NCBI RefSeq assembly: GCF_002804105.1
Contig: NZ_CP024964.1
Coordinates: 781,296-845,295, forward strand
Direction: 5' to 3'
DNA: 64,000 nt
Origin: Mesoplasma melaleucae
GTDB taxonomy: Bacteria > Bacillota_I > Bacilli_A > Mycoplasmatales > Mycoplasmataceae
Below are positions 10,241-21,347 of this stretch, in pieces; within the stretch, counting starts at the first letter, position 1; the number at the start of each line of letters is the position of its first letter. The notes under the pieces are model-generated. The model did not search any database, was not told where the DNA came from, and saw nothing but the letters and a program-made list of their open reading frames with translations. The translations under genes were made by a program, and so were the position numbers.

Positions 10241-10244
10241 TTTA

Positions 10245-10395
10245 AAATACCTTCATTTTTCTGTAAACATATTTAAGAATTTCAATTAATTCTTTTGCTG
10301 CTTTAGCTTCTTCTTATTTTTTAATTCCTTTACAAGCACTTCTACTATTATTTCTTTAATAGATAAATCATCATATTTATCTTTAACTTATAAAA
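10245..10395 (-). pseudogene. short degraded phage ORF
   Basis: Two overlapping frames on the minus strand read YDDLSIKEIIVEVLVKELKN and then, after one frameshift, EEAKAAKELIEILKYVYRKM, ending near 10245. The pieces form one helical, Lys/Glu-rich small protein. No start codon or family is clear. Confidence 0.35.
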
Positions 10396-10648
10396 GTTGA
10401 TTAAATTGTTAACAGATTTTTAAAAAAGTTTCTTTTCGAAGAAAAAGAAATTTATAGTTATCTCATTGAATACTAACTAAAACCTTAGTGAGTACTTATT
10501 AAATACTAATTAAAATTTTAAAAGTTAAATTTGCAGACAAATATTAAGTTTCATATTAAAACAAGCAACAAAAAAATAATTAGTTAAAACTAATGCTTAT
10601 TTTTATGTGTTTAATGATTAATTATTTATTCTCTACTACGTTTTCAAA
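10396..10648. other. phage-remnant spacer with short repeats and a terminator hairpin
   Basis: No gene is supportable here. The stretch holds a palindromic tract around 10430-10452 (TTTCTTTTCGAAGAAAAAGA) and two near-repeats of AATACTAA flanking an AGTGAGTACTTATT core at 10468-10512. A hairpin ATTAG-TTAAAA-CTAAT at 10579-10594 is followed on the minus strand by a T-run, a likely terminator for the phage gene to the right. Confidence 0.5.
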
Positions 10649-11560
10649 TTATCATTCAATATCTATATTTTCTTCCATTATAAATTCATTTTTAACTTCT
10701 TTTGGAGGAGATTCCTTATCTTTTCCTTGTTTGTCTAGAAATGTTTTAGTAACAAGCTGGTATAATTCTAAATTTACTTTAGATACTTTAAGTTCTATTT
10801 CATTAAATTCTTTTTGCATTTTAATAATCTTTCTTATTTGTTGAGCAGCTTTGTCTTTAATTGTTTTAAGTCCATTTTTAATTGCTGATATTAATTTCCT
10901 TGTAAAGTGAGGACAAATATTCATTAATTCTACTAAATGATTAAATCCTATTGCTTTACATGCTAATTGCTTATATTGTACTTTTTCTCATATATATGAA
11001 TATGATCATTGAGTAAAATCTTTTTTTGGTATTCAAATATAAAAGTAGTCCTTTTCATTATTTTTGTCAGTAACAAACTTTTTAGGCACGTTAAAACTTC
11101 TTAGAATATCGCTATCTTCTGAAGTCACAATAATTTTAAGGGTATCTTTAGTTGATCGTTCTTTGTCAACAGGTCTTCTAGCTATTGGCACATTTCAACC
11201 TTTAATAGCTGGTTTTTTAAATTGTACTTTTGCTATATTTTTCCCTACTTTTTATGTTATAAAATAAGCAGGTTTACCATTTTTTATCATACATGATTCA
11301 TTCTACAATTTCTACATTTAAAATATTTTTTCATCTTGAGTTTTAACTACTTCAAAAAATATGTTGTTATATCCATAACATTTACAAATATTTTTTTCAC
11401 TCTAATTTCAATTTCATCTCTTGAAGATATTGAAAGTGGTATTAATTTAATTCTTTGTTTTTGTTGTAAGAATATAACCGATTTTTTCATCACCACGAGT
11501 TACCTTTTTTTGTAATACACCATTTTTATAAATTAATTATTTTATTTTTATTTTTTCCTT
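10649..11560 (-). pseudogene. unknown prophage protein with a zinc-finger-like part, degraded 5' half
   Basis: The last 200 codons (11251-10649) are open and encode a basic, Lys-rich protein: VQFKKPAIKGWNVPIARRPV, then a Trp/Tyr-rich segment and a long helical tail ending EEENIDIEW-like. Upstream, the same protein seems to continue in pieces separated by frameshifts and a stop at 11252-11254. These include KICKCYGYNN and KIFKCRNC, a possible four-Cys zinc site, and KKVTRGDEKIGYILTTKTK. The family is not recognised. Location and orientation tie it to the terminase prophage remnant. Confidence 0.45.
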
Positions 11561-11763
11561 CTTTAATAACTTCTAAAAAATTTTAGTAACCTTTCTAATT
11601 TATATTAATCTTTTAAATATGTAATAATTTAACAAAACAACAATCACTTATTTAGTTTTAACTGCTTTAAATTTCAAAATAACTTTTTGTCCGGTTTTAG
11701 TGTATCAGCGCTCTATTAAAATAAAAAAAAGACAATTAGGTCATATAACCGTGTGTCTTAATT
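11561..11763 (-). terminator. AT-rich spacer ending in a terminator for the acetyltransferase gene
   Basis: Apart from traces of the phage pseudogene nothing codes here. At 11728-11762 an extended stem (AAGACA / TGTCTT outside, GGT / ACC inside) is followed on the minus strand by an eight-T run. It lies just past the stop codon at 11764. Confidence 0.6.
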
Positions 11764-12678
11764 TTATTTTTGTCTTGATAAGATTGGAAACATAAATTTT
11801 TTGTCTCTTAATCCTGTTGTTACTTCTTTTAAGTATAAACATGAATGCATGTCTAAACCTGTTCTAATAAATGAATCTGTTTTTGTAATATGTACGCCTT
11901 CTTTTATATCAGGCATAAAACCAAAGTCAATTCTTTTAATACCGTTTGGAACAACTATGTTTAACAACTCTGGTAAGTCAATATTATGTGGTGAAAATGA
12001 TGCTATAAAATCAAATACCCCATCTTTAATTCTAAAACATACAACTGTTTCAAGAGATGGTATATATCATAAGTCTTCTTCAAAATATTTTTGAATATTA
12101 TGAAACTTAACTAAACTATCGCCTTTTGTATCAAGTATGTTTGATTGTTTGCTTGAGTGAAGTAACGCTTCTTTTACTAACTCAAAATCGTGAGCTGTTG
12201 ATAAATCTAATTTAACAATTTTTGAAGACTCCATTTTTTCTTTATTATTTCACGGCAAGAAAAATAAATATTCTTGTCTTCTTTCAAATCCTGATTTTTT
12301 TAAAATTTCTTCATCTTTAAGACCACAATATGAAATTAAAATATCTACTAAATTTGAATATTTATAGATTGCAGCTTCAATTAGAATTTCTTCTAAGTTT
12401 TCTTTTTGGTATGCTTCTTTGACAAAAAAGTTACCAACTTGAACTGCACTGCATTTTTCCCCACTAATGAATACATCAAATTTTAGTATCCCTAAAGCAG
12501 CAATTATTTCATTTTTTTGATTAACTATTGTGATAGGTGAGAAGTTTTCCAATTGTTTGTCCTTAAATAATCACTTTTCAAAGTTGTCATTCGGTGATCT
12601 TTTGATAAGGTTACTTAAATCCTGGTTAAAGTGCTTATTATCTTTGTGGTCAAAAACAATATCATAAGTATCTCTCAT
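11764..12678 (-). CDS. GNAT-like N-acetyltransferase, substrate unknown
   Basis: The 304-residue protein has an acetyltransferase-like N-terminal half with predicted strands and a helix around VQVGNFFVKEAYQKENLEEI, where the GNAT core binds acetyl-CoA. It continues through DILISYCGLKDEEILKKSGF and RRQEYLFFLP, the end of a GNAT fold (xxxLGFxxxxxYxxxLP). The C-terminal 140 residues have no recognisable family. TGA-encoded Trp occurs several times. The gene stands alone, with a GAAGGAGAAG-type ribosome binding site upstream and a terminator downstream. The assignment is by fold-level pattern, not by a close match. Confidence 0.65.
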
Positions 12679-12793
12679 ATGAACTTCTCCTTCATTTTTT
12701 TATAAATTACTTTTTTATTATATACCACTTTGGTGTGAAAATAAAATTCAAAAATTTGCTAAAAAGAGTTAATTTATTGAAAAACTTTTATTA

Positions 12794-13451
12794 TTAAAGG
12801 TTATATTCTCTTATTATTATGTCATTTAATGGATTAAACACAAAAACTTTACATATTTTTATATTCGAATTATTTTCAATTAATTTTTTCTCAAGTATTG
12901 CTTCATACATGTATTTGGCTTCAAATGATGATTTACTAAATTTAAAAAGACATAAAAATCAATCTTTTTCTGATTTTAAAACTAAATCTACTTTTCCATA
13001 AAAATTTAAATTTGATTCAATTGATGCTAACAATAAGTTTGTTACTGAATGTGTAATTTTATGTTTATAAATAAATTTGTTCAAATCATGAACAACAAAT
13101 TTAGCTAAACGTATTGCTTGTTTGTGTTATTCATCATTTTTATGAAATTTAATTGACTCAGAGTTTCTTTTTTCTATTGAGTTAAGAATTAACTCTTTTG
13201 CAATACTGTTTCTTAAAAATATTTGTTCTAATACTTTAGAAAAAGGGTTTTAAATAAAAGGAAACTCTTTTTGACATAGTTGATCAATTGTTTCAAGATT
13301 TAGTTCAAGATTTTCATCAATATAATAAGTTAAACAAAATTCTGATATCATAATTTATTTCTTTAACTAATTTTAAATTAAATGATTCTTCGTTAAATTC
13401 AAAATATTTTGAAATATCATTAATAAAATACTTTTCTTTTATCGAATTCAT
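12794..13451 (-). pseudogene. PD-(D/E)XK nuclease-like protein, degraded
   Basis: The frame starts inside the end of tsaC (MNSIKEKYFINDISKYFEFN), shifts frame near 13350 and has in-frame stops near 13250 and 13128. Downstream it reads VTNLLLASIESNLNFYGKVD and FKFSKSSFEAKYMYEAILEK. GKVDLVL with a following charged strand resembles the metal-binding core of PD-(D/E)XK nucleases, as in the intact gene at 33567-34247. Several lesions make it nonfunctional. Confidence 0.55.
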
Positions 13452-13945
13452 TCGTCTGTAATTGAATTATAAATTTTTGAAGGTTTTGTATTTGTAACTT
13501 CGCTATCAAAATAAACATTTAAGTTTAAATTAAAATTTAATAATTCCTCTTTCTTGTTTAATGCTTTATCACCATGTTTGTTTACACTTGTAGAAAATAT
13601 TGGACCAACTTCATCAATAATTGTTTTAATATCTTCTCTTTCAATTAATCTTACTGCTATTGTTTGTGAATCATTATTCATTTTAAAAATCACTGTTGTT
13701 AACTTTTCAAATAATAAATCTTTTGCTTTGTTTTCAACAATATGCATACCATCTAATTGCTTTATATCACTTATCAAAACTATTAGTGGTTTATTATTTG
13801 TTGCATTCTTTAATTTATTTATTTTTACTTCATTTGTTTTATTTCAAAGTGCTGATAAACCATATATGGTATCAGTTGGTAAAATAATTACTTCATCATT
13901 TTTTAAATCTAATATAGCTTTGGAAATTTGAGTACTATTTAACAT
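13439..13945 (-). CDS. tsaC: threonylcarbamoyl-AMP synthase (Sua5/YrdC/TsaC family)
   Basis: This 168-residue cytoplasmic enzyme should make threonylcarbamoyl-AMP from threonine, bicarbonate and ATP for the t6A37 modification of ANN-decoding tRNAs. The family signature ILPTDTIYGLSA sits at residues 20-31, followed by NKPLIVLISD (KRxxxxPL region) and VRLIERED. VGPIFSTSVNKHGDKAL corresponds to the SAN/G-rich binding segment. The length is that of the single-domain form. It begins 11 bases inside the end of the membrane-protein gene upstream, so it is part of the prfA-prmC operon. Confidence 0.88.
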
Positions 13946-15434
13946 TTTTATTTCCTCTTCTTCTTTTTGCTAATCTTTCTGAGAATAAAATTTGTGCACC
14001 AACACGTTTTTTAAATATTGTTGTTCTCATAATATTTACACCAATAATTAAGAATGAAGAAATAATTAATCCAAATAAAATAATTGACTCAGACACAATA
14101 TTAATTAAATTTGATCATGCAAAAGTAATATTTCCATTAATTTGATCAAGATAATATGCTTTTTCAATAAATTCGAAATTTTCACCCATAATTAAGTGTA
14201 TTTTGCTAATGAAATCTTTACCTATTGTGCTTTGATTTTCAGTACTCCCATTTCATAATCCAACTAAATTTCCTACTTGAACTTTTGAAACAATATTTAA
14301 ACAAGTTAAAACTAATAGGTTTGTATAAATAATAAAGTATTGAGTAATAAATAAGTTTTGAGATTTGTTTTCTCCCCTAATTGAAACAGAAATAAAATAC
14401 ATAAAAGTTGCGATTGTTGTTCCTAGACCTATAATTGGTAATGAGCAATAAACAAAGTAGTTACTTTCGTATTTTAAAATTCCATCAAATTTAGGATCTA
14501 ACAATTGACCTTCAATTCCATATCTTTTTAAAAGTTCTTGTAAGACATGAATTGTTCTAGTTAGCATTGCTGCTTTTGTTGTTTCAAAAGAAATCATAAC
14601 AACATAAATAAATTGCGGTAATAAAATACATCCTGCTGCCAAGATTGTTCAGTTAGAAATGTTTTTATCCGAGTTTTTAAATATTTTTGATAAAAATGCT
14701 CTTAATTTATTTTGATTTAATTCTTTTTTTCTTTTACTAATATAATCAATATATTTGTTAATGTTTAAGTTTTCACTTTCAACAATTACTGCATTTTGAA
14801 TACTTAGCGATAGCATAAAGATAACAATAATTTGAATAAATAAAATTCATCAAATAGCATCTTCAGAAGCTCATGTGTAGCTTTCACTTCTATTTTCCGT
14901 AAATTGTTTTGAGATTTCAACAATTACTTGTGGTACTTGATAAGTTGAAGCATTTTCAGGTTGAATAATTAATGATTCAAATGTAAAGAATTCTTGAAAT
15001 TTAGAAAAGTGATATTGACCTATTGAAGAAAATAAAGCTGAAATCATACAAAATAAAATTAAAACTATTCAATATCCTGTTTTAACATTATTGCTTGTTC
15101 CTGAACTGCTCAAAAATGGCTTCAACATAACAAAACCAATAATAGCTACTATAAAGAAATCTCACCCTAGATACACAGGTACAGCTATTTCTTTTTTTGC
15201 AGGCACATCAAGAATTTTTATTAATTCTGGTCAGAAATTAAAATATATTTTTAAATTTATATCTGTAAAAACTATTCAACTAAAGATATAGGTTGGAATC
15301 ATTAAAACAATAAAAATAAACATACTTAAAATTGCAACTTTATATAAGTGTGCATTTTTTTCTTGAACTGTTTGATCTTTATCTTTAACTTTAAAGTTAA
15401 GTCTAAAGTTACTTTTGAATTTAACCTTCTTCAA
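13935..15434 (-). CDS. polytopic membrane protein of unknown function, 499 aa
   Basis: Not recognised. At least eight hydrophobic segments are visible, for example AILSMFIFIVLMIPTYIFSW, FFIVAIIGFVML, IVLILFCMISALF and ILFIQIIVIFMLSL, then GCILLPQFIYVVMISF, IIGLGTTIATFMYFI, YFIIYTNLLVLTCL and a last one before a basic tail (RLAKRRRGNK). The start is TTG at 15434, three bases after the prmC stop and preceded by AAGGAG; no ATG alternative fits as well. The gene is wedged between prmC and tsaC with overlaps, so it is cotranscribed with release-factor genes, but nothing in the sequence indicates a transported substrate. Confidence 0.75.
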
Positions 15435-15436
15435 AT

Positions 15437-16306
15437 CTATATCTCCTTGTTAAATATTATTAAGTTTCTTCAATTATTAAAATAATCTTTTGTGAACTTT
15501 CATTTATATTTTAAACCTATTTCATTATTTAAATAAGTTTCTAATCCATCTTTTTGCTTTCATCCAATCTCAAAAACAATAATAAACTGTTCTTTAATTG
15601 CCATTATCCGATTAATATTTTTAATAACTTCTTTGTAATAAAACAAACCATTATCTTCTGCAAATAATGCTAGTTTTGGTTCATATTTTAAAGTTGAATC
15701 ATCAATATTTAAATCGTTTTTATCAATATATGGCGGATTACAAACTAAAATATTAAATTTGTTTTTATCATTTAAAATATTAGTTAAAAAATCACTTTGA
15801 AATAATTCAATATTGCTTGTTGCATCATGCATTTCAACATTTTGCTTTGCAACTTTTAAAGCTTTTTTAGAAATATCACTAATAACTATTTTATTAATAC
15901 TTTGTTTATTTTCTAAAAACATTGATATTCCCAAACAACCTGACCCAGTACATAGATCAAGTGCATTTAATTTATTTTTATTATTTGTTTTTATAAAATC
16001 ATTAACATAATCAAGTATTTGCTCAGTTTCCATTCTGGGTATTAAAGTGTTTTTATTTACAATAATTTTATGACCTCTAAAAATTTTATAGCCTAAAATA
16101 TAAGCTAAAGGTTTCCCTTTAGCTAGACTTTTTAAAATTTTAAATATGTGTTTTACTACTTTTTTAGATAAAAAATTGTTTTGATTAATAATCACTTCAT
16201 TATATTCAATTTTAGTTACATATGAAATGATTTCTATTGCATCTGATCTACCTAATTTTTCATTCTGTAAAAGTTTATTTAAAACATCAATAATTTTATT
16301 TTTCAT
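15437..16306 (-). CDS. prmC: peptide chain release factor N5-glutamine methyltransferase
   Basis: PrmC (HemK) methylates the Gln of the GGQ motif in release factors. The 289-residue protein has the N-terminal helical domain, then the SAM-binding motif [16 protein letters not shown] (about residues 117-132) and the catalytic substrate-binding motif [10 protein letters not shown] (about residues 187-196). The gene overlaps the end of prfA by 11 bases, so enzyme and substrate are made together. TGA codons encode Trp in the C-terminal 40 residues. Confidence 0.94.
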
Positions 16307-17390
16307 CGCTTTGAATTTGAGCTGCTACTTTTTGTTTTTGTTCATCATTAACAAGTTCAATGATAAAATCATCAATTTTGCCTTCCATTACTTGATCAAG
16401 TTTGTTTAATGTTAAACCTACTCTATGATCAGTTACACGATTTTGTGGATAGTTATAAGTTCTTATCTTTTCACTTCTAGCTCCAGTACCAACAGCGTTT
16501 TTACGTGTTGCATCTGCTTCAGCTTGTTGTTTTTCAAATTCTGCTTCATAAATTCTTGCTCTTAACATTGTCATCGCAATATCTTTGTTATCATGTTGAC
16601 TTCTTCCATCTTGAGAAGCAGCTACAACTCCAGTAGGAATATGAGTAATACGCACAGCAGAATCAGTTGTATTAACGTGTTGTCCACCAGCGCCTGATGA
16701 ACGGTATGTATCGATTCTTAAATCACTATTTTTGATTTCGATTTCTACATCACTCATTTCAGGTAAAACAACTACTGTTGCAGTTGATGTTTGAATTCTT
16801 CCTTTAGCTTCTGTTTTGGGTACTCTTTGAACACGGTGTGCTCCTGATTCGAATTTAAGTTTAGAATAAACTCGATCACCTTTAACCATAAATGAAACTT
16901 GTGAGAATCCACCCGCTTCAGATGGGCTTGTATCAAGCATAGTAATTTTTCAGTTTTGACCTTCTGCATATAATTTATACATTCTTAATAAGTCACCTGC
17001 AAAAATATTTGCTTCATCCCCACCAGCAGCTCCACGAATTTCAACAATAACGTTTTTATCATCATTAGGATCTTTTGGTAAAAGTAATTCTTCAATAACT
17101 TTAACAATTGGTTCAATGGCATCTTCATTTTCTGATAATTCCATTTTAGCAAGTTCAATCATTTCAGCGTCTTTTTCATTACCTAAGATTTCTTTTGCAT
17201 CTGCTATTGCCTTAATTACAGTTTTATACTCAATAAATTTTTCAACAACTTCAATTAAATTGGCGTGTTCTTTATTAAGTTCTAGCATTTTTTTAACATC
17301 AGCAACAATTTCTTCAGATTGTAAATCTTTATCGATTTGTTCAACCCTTTTTTGCATAGTTTCTAATGCTTCATAAGTTTTTGGATTCAT
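16296..17390 (-). CDS. prfA: peptide chain release factor 1
   Basis: The 364-residue protein ends translation at UAA and UAG. The GGQ motif that triggers peptide release lies at residues 235-237 ([10 protein letters not shown]), and the codon-recognition domain lies before it. Mollicutes that read UGA as Trp have lost RF2, so RF1 is expected to be the sole class-I factor. One TGA (Trp) occurs after YAEGQN near residue 147. ATG at 17390 follows an AAAGGAG site that overlaps the tdk stop region. Confidence 0.97.
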
Positions 17391-17391
17391 A

Positions 17392-18003
17392 TTACTCCTT
17401 TACTATTTCATAACAATTTCTACATCTAGCTTCATAACTATCATTACCATCAACTAAAATTAATGGAGAATTTCATTCAGCTGGTTTACCATCAATGATT
17501 CTTTGAGTTCTGTTAGCAAAATTACCACATTTTTGACAAATAGCAGTTAATTTATCAACCATTTCAGCTAGTGGTAAGATTCTATCAACATTTTTAAATG
17601 GTTGATTTCTAAAATCTTTATCAAGTCCAGTTACAATTACAATAATTCCACGATCTGCAAGTTCTTCAATGTAACCAACAATTTCTTCATCAAAAAATTG
17701 AACTTCGTCAATTCCAACAACATCAACTTTTTTTTCTAAGATTTTTGCTTCTAAATGTTTTTTCAATTCTGCAGTTGAACTAACTGGTACTGATGGTAAA
17801 AGTGTTCCTGAGTGTGATACTACTTCATTTTTTGCGTATCTTGTATCAACAGCTGCTTTAAAAGCAATTAGATTTCTTTTTGCAACAGCATGTCTACGTA
17901 ATCTTTTAATAAATTCTTCAGTTTTACCAGCAAACATACAACCTGTAATTAATTCAACTCAACCTAATTGTTTTTGTTCTATTGTATCTCTATTTGGTAT
18001 CAT
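17392..18003 (-). CDS. tdk: thymidine kinase
   Basis: The 203-residue type-II thymidine kinase phosphorylates thymidine or deoxyuridine for salvage. It shows the P-loop ITGCMFAGKTEE, the DEVQFF Walker B segment, the lasso-region residues and a zinc site (CQKCG and CRNC). It fits with tmk (56785-57402) and the nucleoside importer (43160-48806) in a salvage pathway typical of organisms lacking de novo synthesis. The start at 18003 overlaps the end of the DHH gene by 14 bases. Confidence 0.95.
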
Positions 18004-18949
18004 ATTTTTTTTTTCCTTTTGCAATAACTTTATCTAAATCTTTTACAAGTTTATCAATATCACTTAATGCTTTTAATTTACATGCACTTGCTAGTTTGTG
18101 TCCACCACCATCATATTTATTGGCAATTTTATCAATTTCATAATCTCTACTTCTGATTGAAACTTTAATTTCATCATCTAATTCAATAACTAGAACTCAG
18201 ATTTTAATTTCATCGATTCCACTCATTGTTCCTAAAGCTGATTTAATTTCATCGTATGAATAATTTCAAGGTTTTTGATCTTTTTTAGTAATAGTAATAT
18301 GTCCTACACCTTTTTCTGATAATTGTAATTTTGAAAAAGCAAAGTTTGCATATTTTTTTCTTTTTAAATCTGATACGAATAATGAATCATGAACTTGTTT
18401 TAAATTAGCTCCATTTTCAAGTAATACTTTTGCAGCATTAAAAGTTTTGTAGCTTGTATTTGGGAATAAGAACCTTCCACTATCTGTTACTAATCCCTTG
18501 TATAAATTTGAAGCAGCATTAGAATTTCATTTTAATTTCATTACTTCTGCTCATAAAGTTATAACTTCTGTACATGCTATTGCAGTCTCATGCACAATTT
18601 CATTTTTTGCATATGGATCAATGTTTACATGGTGATCAATTTTAAAAGTTTCTTCGGCTAAGTCATATCTATCAAAATCTAATCTTGATTTTGTTGCTGT
18701 ATCAACTATTATTACTAAAGCTGATTTAATAAATTTATCAGTTATGTTATCTTCTCAAAAATCAACATTATCATCTAATCTATCACCAGGCACAACAATT
18801 GTTTTACCTTTATAATTTTCTTGAATTAAATAAGCAAGCCCCATTGAGCTACCTTGAGCATCTCAATCTGGTCTAATGTGTTTTAAAATTATAATATTTT
18901 TATATTTCTTAATTTTTGCAACTAACAGTTTGTAATTTGTTTCTTTCAT
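17990..18949 (-). CDS. DHH-DHHA1 phosphoesterase (nanoRNase/pAp phosphatase type)
   Basis: The 319-residue protein has the DHH-family metal motifs: KHIRPDWDAQGSS (replacing the usual HxxPDxDAxGS), VDTAT, the signature IDHH, and the DHHA1 motif GGGHKLASAC near the C-terminus. Members of this size degrade 2-5-nt RNA oligomers and dephosphorylate 3'-phosphoadenosine 5'-phosphate, as NrnA does. Mollicutes often carry several paralogues, so the exact substrate is inferred. The reading frame ends in a ten-A run just before the tdk start. Confidence 0.85.
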
Positions 18950-18958
18950 TTTTTCTCC

Positions 18959-20836
18959 TTATATTATTGCTGATATAGAACGTTCTTCAAGATAAAGAAC
19001 AACTTCAGTCTCTCTTTCAAATGATTTATCTTTTGAATAAAAATAAACTTTTGTTTTATTTCGTGTTACACCAAAATACATGTTTTTATCATGATATTTA
19101 TTAGCCCTAATAATTCTAACATTTATTGGCACAGAATTATTCTCAATAAATTCTGTTGAGATCTGTAGCGGATTAACAAAGATGAACCCAGAATCATTAA
19201 ATTTTTTTGACTTAACATTTCATAATCTATTTTCAATATCAATTAGATTATCTGTTTCTTTTGAGAAAGCAAATACATTTGATTCACCCAACTCATTTTT
19301 GCAAATATCAACTAAGTTTTTTTCAAAGAATTCAGTTGTTGCAGTTTTAACTAATTCATCATTTTTTAATCAGTAGATTTTTTTTGATTTTCCTAAATCA
19401 TTTATTGTAAATGTTTTTGAGTGCATAATAATGAACGCTATTTCTGGATAGAACTTATTAATTTTTTTAATTGTTTCAAATAACATTTCATAATCTTTAC
19501 TTGTTAATAAATGTAAAAAGTCAGATATAAAAATATTCTTCTTCCCTAAATTAATAGCTTTTAAAATTTTAACATAAATCATATTTAACGAAGATAGCTT
19601 GAAAGACCCTTTTAAGAATCATTCAAAGTTAATGTCCAAGTTTTTAAAGTTAGATTCCATTCAATTCTCAGCTTGTTTTACAACAGGCACAATTTGTTTT
19701 TTATAATGTTTTCTTAATGACAAGAATTCATTTTTATTACCATATTTTATTTCACCAGTTAAAATCAATTTATGATAATTATGAATATTTGAAATTATGA
19801 ATTTTGTTAGCAATGTTGTTTCAGTTTTAATAAAGTTAAATAAAAATATTTTTTCTGAGTTATTTTGATCAGCAAATTTATCAACAATAATTTTTTTCCA
19901 ATTAGCAAGTTCAGCTGATATATCTTGTTGTACTTCTTTTGAAACTGAATATATTTTATAGAATTTATCTAATTCAAATTTGAATTGAGACAAAATTGTT
20001 CTTTTTCTAAAAGTTAAAATAATACTTTCAAGTCTTAATTTGTTTAATCTTATGTTTAAAAACTTTAATTGTTTTTCCACAATAAACTTAGTTTGTTTAT
20101 ATTCAAATAAGCCTTTTCTTTTTCTCAATAATTTGTTATTTGATTTTTTTGTATTATATTCACAAGTACATGAATCTCTTAGTTCATTAAGAGAATCAAT
20201 TTTGTCATATAAAACTTGAACAAATTTAAATTCCATTCTATTAAACAAAATTTCTTTTTCAATGTCATGTTTAGCTTTTGACAAAACTTTAACTTGTGGC
20301 GAAAATTCTTCAAACAGCTTTTGTGCCATTGTTTCATTTAAAGTAGCTACTGATTCATCTAAATTTTTAATTTTTTTTTCATGAGACTCATTTAAGAATT
20401 TAAGAAATTTATTAATTGCTTCATCAATATCTCTTCTTAGCTTTAAATCTGAAAGATCATTTTTTAAATCTAATAAAGATAAATAATCATATTTCTTTTC
20501 TGCGTATTTAATTCTTGATTTTCTTAAAAATTGTAAATCTGAAAGCAATGAAAGCGCAAGAATTCATTTTGTGGGAATTAAACGTTCAAATCAAGTATCT
20601 GTTTTAATGTATTCTGTGTGTCGTTTAATAAAGTTTTTATTAATGATATCTTTATCATCAACTTGATATCTTCCAGTTTTATTTTTTTGGCGACCTAAAA
20701 TAAGTTTTTTAAATGATTTTTGTTTTTCGTCATCTAAGTAAATATTAGTTATTTCCCCAGATTTAGATTCAAAATCAATTTTTTTTATTGTTTCTTTGCT
20801 GTTTAAGGGGATGAAATTTTTAATTTTATATGACAT
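18959..20836 (-). CDS. decayed ABC-ATPase-like protein with a long coiled-coil insert
   Basis: The 625-residue soluble protein looks like an ABC ATPase that has lost catalysis. The N-terminus (KIDFESKSGEITNIYLDDEK) follows the usual start of an ABC domain, but where the Walker A GxxGxGKS should be it reads YLDDEKQKSF. From about residue 110 to 410 a Lys/Glu-rich coiled coil is inserted. Then come a Walker-B-like strand, NIFISDFLHLLTS, and an H-loop-like FIIMHSKTF. The last 100 residues have no clear family. The ATG at 20836 has AAGAGGA upstream and is preferred to one at 20863. Confidence 0.6.
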
Positions 20837-20920
20837 GAAAAATCCTCTTTCTATTAAAGACATAACATTTATTATATTTTAAATCATTTGATGTCTTAAT
20901 AAAACAGATTTATAAATAAA

Positions 20921-20938
20921 AGACCACTATTGTGGTCT
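20921..20938 (-). terminator. terminator after rpmE
   Basis: AGACCAC-TATT-GTGGTCT forms a perfect 7-bp stem, followed on the minus strand by TTTTATTTAT. It lies 3 bases past the rpmE stop. Confidence 0.75.
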
Positions 20939-20941
20939 CGA

Positions 20942-21220
20942 TTATTTATTTTCTTTATTTTTTGATTTTTGGTATTCAGAATTTTTTTGAGCAGTTGCAT
21001 TAATTGCTTCTTTTCTTGCAAATTTTGATTTAAATTGTTCAACACGACCTGTTGTGTTTGCAAAGTTTTGTGCTCCTGAGAAAAATGGGTGACAATTTGA
21101 ACAAAGATCAATTCTCATTTCTTCTCTTTTTGTAGTTCCACAAATAAATTCATTAGCACATGTTGTACAAATAAATTTTGCTTCCTCAAAGTATTTTGGT
21201 TGAATATCTTTTTTTGGCAT
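20942..21220 (-). CDS. rpmE: 50S ribosomal protein L31
   Basis: The 92-residue protein is the zinc-binding type of L31, with Cys pairs in FICTTCANEF and DLCSNCHPFFSG; the HPF(F/Y)(T/S)G segment is diagnostic. A Lys-rich tail of about 25 residues extends beyond the core. The ATG at 21220 follows a GAAAGGAGAT ribosome binding site; an in-frame upstream ATG at 21238 overlaps that site and is rejected. It is a single-gene unit with its own terminator. Confidence 0.95.
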   Translation of the reverse strand: MPKKDIQPKYFEEAKFICTTCANEFICGTTKREEMRIDLCSNCHPFFSGAQNFANTTGRVEQFKSKFARKEAINATAQKNSEYQKSKNKENK

Positions 21221-21308
21221 AGATGTATCTCCTTTCACACTATGTTTTCATTTAGATACTTTTTCAGTACTTAGAAATTATATAACATTTTTATTTAAAA
21301 GAACAAAC

Positions 21309-21332
21309 AAAAAACCGCTTTCGCAATTTTTA
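21309..21332 (-). terminator. terminator after fba
   Basis: On the minus strand AAAAATTGC-GAAA-GCGGTTTTTT forms a stem capped by a GNRA tetraloop and ending in T residues, 16 bases past the fba stop. Confidence 0.75.
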
Positions 21333-21347
21333 ATTAAAATATTTAGA

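Noticed and set aside
10593..11267. Plus-strand small open frames in the phage remnant
   Set aside because: They are antisense to the minus-strand phage pseudogene and lack ribosome binding sites.
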